Source: Acanthaster planci
Taxonomy: Eukaryota > Echinodermata > Asteroidea > Valvatida > Acanthasteridae
DNA length: 21,665 nt
Reading direction: 5' to 3'
Assembly (NCBI RefSeq): GCF_001949145.1
Contig: NW_019091504.1
Location: 419,192-440,856 of the forward strand
The translations under genes were made by a program, and so were the position numbers. Below, piece by piece: positions 1 to 9,800 of this stretch. How positions within the stretch are numbered: the stretch's first letter is position 1; each line of letters begins with the position of its first letter. The notes below the pieces were generated by a model. That model saw only the letters and a program-made list of their open reading frames with translations, ran no database searches and was not told the origin of the DNA.

Positions 1-650
1 CATGTGGGTTAAGGTAGCCATTCCCTACCTGATGATGTGGTCTTCTCTTGACCTCACTGTAAATGGCTTGTACTGCCACCCTCCCCCACAGCTCACATCC
101 ATGTCCACTATAATTCTTTCACTAGGTCCCACATTCACTGTAACATGACCATAACAATATTTTCCAATCTTCCAATCCTTTTCCAGAAACTTCAGTTCTA
201 TGCTCAAGAAGTTGACCTGAATCCACCAGAATCCAACCATGTATAGTAAATGAATGACATGTTTTTATACCTGGACAAAAGTAACATTGGGCAGGCTGAA
301 TGGTCATAACCCTATCAAAACACTTGAAGCCTTGCTCCCTTAGTGTACTTCTGAGTCAGTCAACATGCCAATGATACCCTTCTACACAAAGGACTTTGAA
401 GGATGCCATACTTTATTGGTATGGACTCAAAAAAGAGTGAACTGAAGGGTGCACTATTTGTAGATCAAAGAATTAACTTGGCACTGCTTGGGGTGTGTCC
501 CTGACCTCCACTGTAGCAGTGTTTCTAGAGCAAAGCATGGGGTGGGGCAGTCATAGCCAGTGAATATTGATGTGATTTGCAGGTAAGGATTTTGATGGAT
601 TTGGGAATAGCCACAGTTAAGTAAAAAAAATGATGATTATTAATTGTCAC
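1..650 (-). other. Centlein intron or downstream sequence, no exon recognised
   Basis: I compared both strands with the expected continuation of centlein and found no convincing coiled-coil exon with splice sites. An open stretch on the minus strand at 25-240 has a tryptophan/cysteine-rich composition unlike centlein and no homologue I recognise. Confidence 0.5.
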
Positions 651-825
651 CTATTCTCGGTCTCAAGTCGGCTCTTGTCCCTCGTCAATCCATCCTTCTC
701 TCTCTCCAGTCTCTGCAACAATCTCTGCAACTCGTTGACCTTGTCTCTGAGCTCCAAGGCCTGGTCTCGCTCTGTCTTCTCACGTCTGTTTGCCTCTTGC
801 AGCTGGCTTAACTGCCCCTCCAACT
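651..825 (-). CDS. CNTLN: Centlein exon r (last exon in window)
   Basis: 57 codons between split codons: (E)LEGQLSQLQEANRREKTER, then DQALELRDKVNELQRLLQRL and EREKDGLTRDKSRLETEN. A classic heptad coiled coil. The acceptor is TTCAG and the donor GTGACA. Read straight through, the frame stops two codons later (AGG TGA). I treat the GT as a donor because vertebrate centlein continues for several hundred residues. A truncated form ending here cannot be excluded. Confidence 0.88.
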
Positions 826-3800
826 CTGAACAAAGAATCCATTTCAGCTTGTTGAAAAGAGGCGACCATTTCGAAATGATACTGATCAAAAATGTCAAAC
901 TTTGATAAGGTTCAAGCACCAGAAAAGGAAAGGGACTTCCCATGTTTGGATGATACAACAGACTGAACTGGCCTTGGGTGAGATGGAATGCAGATGGATG
1001 GGTGGCTTGGGTGGGGCAGGGGTTTTGTGGTTAGAGTGGGTTCAACTGCTATACAGGCTCCTTCTTGGCTTAAGATGACACCAGCCTGACCGAGACTCTC
1101 CTTCCAGAACATCAACATTCAAGCTTCAATGTTTTTTAACTGTACAGTGCTAGTTCATATGATATTTACAGCTCTGAGAAGGGTTTAACAAAGACCTGAC
1201 CTTGTCGTTCTTTCTCTAGACATGCTGTCAATTCCTTGATGGTGGTGGCATCAGATGCTGTTTGGACTCGCAAGCAATCCAGCTCCTCGTGGAGGTTCAT
1301 TCTACAAGAGGAAGAGCAAAACAGTGTCAGGCTATCTGACCAGGAAATCCAGGGCACTGTGTAGCACACTGACAAGACCAAACATTATTACCACGGTGTG
1401 CACTCTGCATTACAAGCGCAAACTGCACTGAGTGCAGTAGCCAATTTTCGACAGAATGAGCACAAACCTGACACATCTTTGATCAAGAAGAATACCCGAG
1501 TGTAAGTACACCAGGCAAAATGATGCAACTGGCATGGGTGAGGTATAAGGGAAAGGATGAGAAAGCCACAAAACATCCAGGGACAGGTTACAAGAGTGGA
1601 TAAGTTCTGCGACTGTTTAAGGCTTTCAACGACTCACAAGACTTACATTATCTCATTAACGGCTCTGGTTATTGATTAATTGGTTGGTTTATGGCTTTAA
1701 AGAAAGTATTAAACTATACCAGGCAGCAGAGCTCGTCTTGTGAGTATGCTACTTGGATATATTTGTTTAACCACTTCCTGCCAGGTGGAATTCGCATATG
1801 CAGGACGAGTTTCCGGGCGCTTTTCAAGATTTTCCGTTTTCAAAATTCTTAAAATATTAAAAACTTCATTTATTGGAGGCTTACACTCACACATATGACT
1901 GTCTGGTGGCTACTTTAATCCGACAGGCAACCTACATTGACGCCCAGGAGTTGCAGCCAGGCCTGCCGCAAAGTAAAGAGATCCCACAATTATGCGGTGT
2001 TGCATAATTGCCTTTGTTCCGACACTGGCCTAGTGCGTTGCTGAATGGCACTGGTGTCTTTTCAAATGCGGCTAGATTAGCCTGCAGCGGTACTGTATCG
2101 CTCATCACTGGAATGCTGGAGACTTTTGTCCCCGCTGATAATCCGCAGGCGCTGAATGCTGCAAGCAGTGGTACGCTGTTTCGAAACAATGACCAATTAC
2201 CTCCACTAATGCCAGCACTCTGTGCTGAAAAATGTTGGCAATTCTTAGTAGCTCGGTCTTTTGTTCTGAGTACGGTCTTTTGTTACCAGGCCCAGTTCCT
2301 TTGTCCGATTTCGGGCACCCCGGCTATGCATACAAACCCAAGGTCTCCGGTACCAGGAATCCCGGCACCGAGTGGTTAAAGCGAAAAAAGGAAAACCTGA
2401 AGATTAAATCTTCACATAACCAGAATCTGATATCAACAATTGTAAAATCCACAATAATCCCAACAAACACATCAGTATCTGGGGTCCACAACGGTTCTGC
2501 ACTGAGGTGAAAAGTTTATACATGGATTCCATACAACAGCCAATCGGGCAATCAAGATCAACCACTACTGAGCCGACAGCATTGCCAAACCGGGAAACCT
2601 CCTTGTTGCTTACCGGGCAATCAAGATCAACCACTACTGAGCTGACAGCATTGCCAAACCGGGAAACCTCCTTGTTGCTTACCGTTCTTGCAAGACGTTG
2701 ACTGTCTGCTGTTTGAAGTAAGCTAGTTCATTCCACACAGCATCTGAATCTTCCTTCTGAAGCTTGCGTTGCTCTGAACGACGCCCTTTCTTCTTCTTGG
2801 GAGGATCCCTTCAGAAAAGTAAACAATTCCTGCCAAACTTACAAGCCAGATCTTACAACGTGAGAAGTAAAGCAATCAAAAAAGGAGAGAGATCCGAAAC
2901 TCTACGTATTCCAGAAAGAACAGATGGCTTTGCTGATCATACATTACAAATGTTGCAGTTTTGCCAAATAAATGACCAGTGTACCAATTTCTCTAGCAAA
3001 TGTATGAGGCCAACTTCTTCATACCTTTCTTCAGCATCATATGTCTTGATCTGTTCCTTCAGGACATTGTAGCTGGCTTGAAGAGCTTTCAGTCTCTCTA
3101 ATCGTCTTGTGTGGGCACTCCGCATCTCATCCAACTCACTATTCTGAACGAAAATAATGGGAGAACACATTGCAACAGAGAAGTACCTCGATAGTAAATC
3201 TCTGGTAGCATTTGCTAGAAAGCTGGAAAACACAAGTCCTACGACTGAATGGTAAAATATGGGTTCACGACCAAATTGTGAGAATTGAGCAGCTCAGTGA
3301 TGAGAAATTGCTCATAGGCTCCTTTGTCATCACAATCCTGTAGGACGAGGTAGTGGATTGCTGCAGATTTAGGAGGGATGTGTACACTGTCATCCAGAGA
3401 TGCTCTGGGTAGTGCAACAAGAGAGGTAATATTGCCTCCCTACATAGCAACAAGGACTTCAATCTATCATTCCAAGCTGATGGAATGACAACGATATAGG
3501 TGTAAAGTAATCCATGTGGAAGTGAGGATGTTGCGACCTTGGACTCTCTGAGGAAGTGTAAACTGTAGTTCTCAAGCTAAAGACACAAGGACACTCTAGT
3601 GAACGGTAATTACAATATCAAAAAAATGAATTTCTATTAGACAGATGTCGTTCTAGTACCAACTGATCTCTACTTGGATAATTGTTAATTTTGCTTAACG
3701 TGAAGTTAGGGTCCGTCAAATTGATCGTGTACCTTCAATTTTAGCAGTTTCCTGAGATCGGCAATTCTCCTGTCTGCGATGTGTTCTTCTCCAGGTTTGA

Positions 3801-6800
3801 AGTCTCTGAATGCAATCTCCTCAGCCTCATCTCTCATGGTAGGGTCTGGCTGGTAGCTGTAAGGTCTACGAGGGGAGAGAGACCGAGATCGTCTCAATGA
3901 ACCCTTGATGGGTGTTGACGACACCTGCAATATTAGAATCAATAATCTTCAGATAATTCTTGGAAGAGGCCTTTTATATGACCTCAGTCGTCATGTCAAT
4001 AAAGCACTGAAGAAACCATCTCAACTCGCTGAGCAGTATCAACATCAAGCAGAAACTGCACATGGAATTACACGTCAGATATACAACAGAATATCACACC
4101 AATCTGGCACAAAAACTGACATCCATTTTGATGAATTTTTGCAACAATTTGTTCAAAATATTAGATGACTTTGGCACTTACAGCTCTATATCTGTCATCA
4201 AGATCATCCCTTTCCCACTGATGTCTCTGAAAGCTACGATAAAGGAAAATCACTTTTAAATCTCATTTCAAGAAACGATTACAAATGAGCTTGCCAAAAT
4301 CATTTTGTACATACACCATTGAAGTGCAAAATTGGCTCACAGTAGGCTCAGTTAATTCATTCTTTATAAGTACTGAAATTCAGTTCAAGCATCCACAGAA
4401 AAGACATCTGTGAGTCGATCATTTTTTCAACTCAGCCAAGACAAAACCTTCCTAGATGTCCTGGCTGGGCAGATATATGAAGTCATCACATCCTAGCACT
4501 GCACACTCCTGCACAAACCACACAGTGATGCCTGTACAGCGCCCTCATCCAAACCCAAATACCTCCTTCTCTGCATCTGTGCTTCCCTCTCTTCATCACT
4601 TCTTTCCCACACCCTTCCATCAACCACCAGATTGACCTGGATCCCAATGTCCTTTGTTGCCTTCCGCTGTGACAACTGTCTTTCTGCCTCCGACAGTCGC
4701 TGTCTCAGCTGTTGCTCTGATGTTCTGGATGCTTTGTAGCGAGACTGTAGCTCTTGGTACGTCTACAAAACAGAGGAAAACTCTGTCAGATACATGTACA
4801 CCTGTGAGTAGTTTCATTGGTCATAATGAACTCACATCTATGACAATTTAATCCACTCTAACCCTCTGAGGTGGGTGAAACATCATATTGAAATATGAGG
4901 AATGAGTAACAGTAGGAAGTATACATGTTGGTGATTTACATGTTCACGTAAGCACGACAAGGCCAAATAAAACTGCACAGTGGTCCATGCACGTGTGTAC
5001 CACTCACAGTTCACATGACAGATTTTCAGTTGAATAAACACAAAATGTGCAGCATGAAAGTAAACATCTTGTGTATGGGTGCACTACAGCTGGTGCTAGT
5101 CAGAGCAGTAATGTACTCTCAGCACTGAGGACTTCTGCATAATATACATGCAGAGTCTCCAATAGATGAAAATAAATTAGAACTGATATTAGGCTATGTA
5201 ACTTAAAGCCTTACAATGAATGCCTTTTAATGCATTGATAAACTTGCCATTTGAAAAGAAGAAACTTCGATCTTGTGTGCATCTTCTTGGTTCTTTAAAA
5301 CTGAAGACAAAGAAAAAAGATCTTAAGCAGTCAATCTGTGTAGGAACTGCAACCCACATTTAACAAAATGGAATAATCCAGATAATTTCAAATTCTCACC
5401 ACAGATAGCTAAAATGACCTCTAATGTTAACCACATGCTGCCGGGCACCTGGTTTCGGGTACCCTGGGTTTATACGCAAAGCCGGGCTGCCGAAATTGGA
5501 CAAAAGAGCTGGGCCTTGTAACAAAAGACCGTACTCGGAACAAACAAACGAAATGCTGGGAATTGCCAACATTTTTTCAGTTATCAATAGCGGAGGAAAT
5601 CCGTCATTGTTTTGAAAGATTACACCAAGATTGTGGATTTACACCAAGATTGAAAGATTGTGGCATTTAGTGTGAGTGGATTACCACTGGGGACAAAAGT
5701 GCTCCAGCGCTCCAGTGATAAATGATACAAAACCGCTGCACACTAATCTGGCCCCTATTGACAAGACGTCAGCAGTGCACTGTGCCAGGTTTGGGAACAA
5801 AAGAAACTTTTCTAACACTGCACAACCTGGGCTCTTTTTACCAGGCGGCAGGCCTGGCAGAAATACTCGAGCATCAATAGATGTTGTCTGTCCGATTAGA
5901 GTAGCCACCAGACAGTCATTTGTGTGGGTGTAAATGTCCAGTAAATGAAGTTACGATTTTTTTAAGAATCTTGAAAATGGAAAATCTTGAAAACCCCCTG
6001 GTTTTACATCATGCAACTTCAAAATAACTCCGGCAGCAAGAGGTTAAGGGGAGTTTGAGAGAAGTATGATGTGGAGATTAAAAATACAACCGATACCTTT
6101 CTGTGTGTCAAATTGCAATGTTTGTAGCTGTTGTATGACATCTGCCTGTTGGTTTGCATGCTCCATGGCCTTGCTGTTGGTGGTCTGTATATCAGATATC
6201 TCCTTCCTACAACATTCCAAATAATTACTTGTTGCTATTCTAATTATCTCCGTTGCCCTCAATAGGATGCCGTGTTTTGACATGCTGTCTAGCGTTAACA
6301 ATCAACTCTGCACCGGGTAAGGAGAAGCCAGCTTTTGTTTTCACCATTTCACTGATTTCAACCGAGAGTCCAATACTACACAGGCTTCTCCATTTTCTTT
6401 ACAGAATCAATCATGGAAAGGAAAGTCACTGTGGGCAAATATACCAAAAAAATGCCTTCACATGTGAATTCCAAAGATCAGTGACCTTTTGTGTCCAGTT
6501 ATTGATTGCAATTCAGCCTCCATGTACAGAAGCAGTCTCAAGAGAGTGCCATACTATCGGCCTTTCCACAGAGGCTCCAAGACCATAGAATGAACACGTC
6601 CCTTGCATCTTTGGGCGGTGTCCAAGTGTGACATTTTACTGTCCCTGTTACACCTGACCTGTGTCATTTGACATGGAAATATCATTCAAATTGGTTTCAA
6701 ACTATTTTCATTTGTTTGGCAGGTAATTTGCATTAATTCATCACTCTTGGAATTACAAAATATGTTCTGAACTTACAAAAATTATATGTCAGGTGTGACA

Positions 6801-9800
6801 GGGACACACAAAAAATTGGACCCCTAATTTATAGAATGACCTACATTGTATGCAGGCCAAAAAAATGAAATCCATTGCCACTTGATCCTAATGTATTCCC
6901 AAATTAAGCAAGAAGTCTCAGAAGTACACAGCTGGTATGAACATAGTCTGACCATGAATTGACCTAATAAACCAGTAAAAAATTAACCAAAACAACATAC
7001 TTTGGACAGTTCTATGACAATAATTTGCAAATGTGCTTTTGTTATTAGGGCATAAACTAAACTGATGACCTGGGATAGTTGAGGACAGACAGAAGTGAAA
7101 ATTGTATTTCACTTTTCAGAGATATGAATTCAAACAATATCGTATCATGCAAGGGAATATATTTCTGCTGACAAACGAGAATGAAACACAACCGAGTATG
7201 ACCTCTCACCTCAGTTTGCTGGATTCCTTTTGCTGTTCAACAAGCTCACTTCTCTTTTTCCTCAGCTCCTCTTGAAGCCGACGCACCGTCCCCTCCAACT
7301 CCTTCATTTTCTGCAAGTGTCCATCTTCCTAACAAATCCAATTCACCAATGCACATCAGTAAGCTGATCAGTCTAAAATACACTTCTGAGATCCTGATCA
7401 AACTGTTGGTGCAATTACGCAACAGTCAGGTTGCCGTCAACATTTAGGACTTAACTGATAACCGTGACCATTTACAATGACTGACATTTGTACACTGGTA
7501 GTTGGTGATGAGCCAATTTAGTGTTCACACAGAGCATTACAATCCAAATGAAGCGCATCTGAGGTCATTCAAGAAGAGCAATACTTGTGCCCGGGGTCTG
7601 CCCTATCAGCATGGCAATACAGTGACTCTCGTGTGCGCTATGATTTCAAATGACCACACCTTTTTGAAAATACCAAATTGGCTTCTAAAGACTAACTTAC
7701 TACCAATGAAAATGTTCGGGAATTTCAAGATGTGAAATAAAACTTGGCAGCATTTCAATTTTCTCTGGGAAAAGTCAACATCAAAACAGTAGTAACAATG
7801 GATAAATGGCCTTTAAAAAGAGCTAAATCTCAACACATTCAACCATATTTTCCTAGAATGGCTACAGTAACCTCAAGTGAGTATACTTGTAGGTATGCAT
7901 GCACTGATATCATGTGTTTGCATGGAGTCAACCAGTGTGACCTCAATTGCCACAGTGAAACAGCACAGGGAAATGGCTCAGTGACTTTTATGCAGAACCT
8001 CTACAGTACCTTGGCAATTGACAAAACAAGATGATGTACCGCCTTTGGCTCTCCACTAGAAATAAGATTCATCACTGAGCAGAAACTTGTGCTAAAACTC
8101 CTCAAACTTAAAACAGTGAGGAATAAAAGGATGATGCACTGACCTCACGAGCTGCCTTCTGGGCAGTCTGTGTGATTGCTTCAATATCCTTCTCAAGGTC
8201 CTATAAATCAGAGCATACTAAAACGTTTAATCCATGGGCAAATCGTGGAAATAACAACTTCAGATGAATTTAACCAATCATCCCCAAACAAAAAGGATGC
8301 AGGAAGTTCTACACAGCAAGAACCAAGATGTAGATGTCTCGTAGCAGCAGGGTAGGTTGCCTTTAATTTCATCCAGCAAAATCTGTCAAAACCTCCAGCT
8401 TAAGTTTGAAATATGAGAGAGGCAGCTAATGTTCTAAATTCTTGAACAGTAACAAACCTAAAACATGTTTATTACAACTGACACATGCAGGTACCTATCC
8501 ACCCTGAGCTAAAGTGCACCCCAAAGCGGCAAAAGAACGACAGATGGTGGTAAGTTTTCCAAGCGGGTTCTTGCTCACATTCTAAGTGTACGCCAAGACC
8601 ACACATTCTGGAGTAAATTTGTCACGCGTACTCAGCATGCTCCTCATCAAATGCGCCCCTGATCTCCATTATAAACACGCGCCTCTGCAGCGAGTACCAA
8701 AAAACGCGCCCTTTTTTGTTTCGCTCGCAACGGATAGATCTATAACTAGACAGCTTTTGAATGTGGAGACCAAATATGGTTAATTAACTCCTATCAAAAT
8801 ACAAACCTTTATTTTATTTTGGAAGTCCAAGTTGGTGGCCTGTAGCCGGATTGTGGACTGCTTTTCCTTCTCAAGCTCAATGGTTACGCTGGTGATCTGT
8901 CTCTCACACTCTAAACAGGCGGCCAAAATATTCAAGAGTTGTTGAAACACTTCATCATAGCAAAGATGGACAAACACTAACATGCAACACCCTGCAAAGG
9001 TGAGGATATGAAGATATGACAAATCATTCTTTCCAGTTATTGACGGAGTACCTTTCTTTTCATTTTGGAGTTTCTCCAGGGTTTCTTTGTTGATCACTTC
9101 AGTATTTTTTAGCCGAACATCTTTGGACTGGAGCTGCAAAGAAAGCATAGGGTCATATCACTCTCACTTAAATCAACGTTCAAGCACTTCCAAATTGTTT
9201 CAGACCCAACTCTACAGACAAACTTGGAACTAAATTTTCTTCAGTCCAGGGGCCGAATTATCAAGTTAGGCATTCAGCTTTTCTTGGAACAGAGAAAACA
9301 CTGAAACAGATGATTCACTAACCCAAAAACCTGATCCTTGAAGCAAGTTGAGCTGCATCAGTTTAACAGTGAACGCCTTTAACAAAATGGAAACTCTCTT
9401 CACCTCTTTGAAAGACGTGTTTCACCATGTGAGAAAACTTCAAAGCATAATTCCTATTGTAAAATATCCCAACACAGTGAAATATCATATCTTGAGAAGC
9501 TAAGAGTTAGATAAAATCCTCAGAGAGGTCATTTTAAGGACTTTTGTTACCAGCTGTTCTAGCTGCAGTTGTTTCTCCTTCAGCAGCTGGTTTTCTTTTT
9601 GGAATTTCTTCTTTTCATCATCCACTTCAATTTTCCTGAAAGGAAGCAAAATTCACCAAGATAAAACAAACACTTAATCGACAAGTATAAATCTGCAAAT
9701 AAATTCTTTTCCAGTTATATCAAAAGGAATAATTAGAACAAATAATCCACAATACAAAGTAAAATATCAATAAATTTACCTTGAAACAAAGCCTTTGAGT

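Noticed and set aside
2008-2510. Plus-strand open frames across the first TTAA element
   Set aside because: They run through a non-autonomous element and its flank, are not preserved in the second copy, and resemble no transposase.
2545-2682. Direct repeats considered as a CRISPR-like array
   Set aside because: There are only two adjoining 69 bp units without spacers, in an animal gene: a simple tandem duplication.
3905-4168. Plus-strand open frame of 87 codons
   Set aside because: It overlaps the 5' edge of centlein exon n and the neighbouring intron on the opposite strand, with no protein features.
5676-5933. Open frames in the second TTAA element as a possible transposase fragment
   Set aside because: No conserved acidic-triad region or other transposase feature is visible, and the matching frame is broken in the other copy.
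7502-8034. Two adjacent plus-strand open frames in a centlein intron
   Set aside because: They lack motifs, codon bias or splice context, and frames of this length arise by chance in 21 kb.
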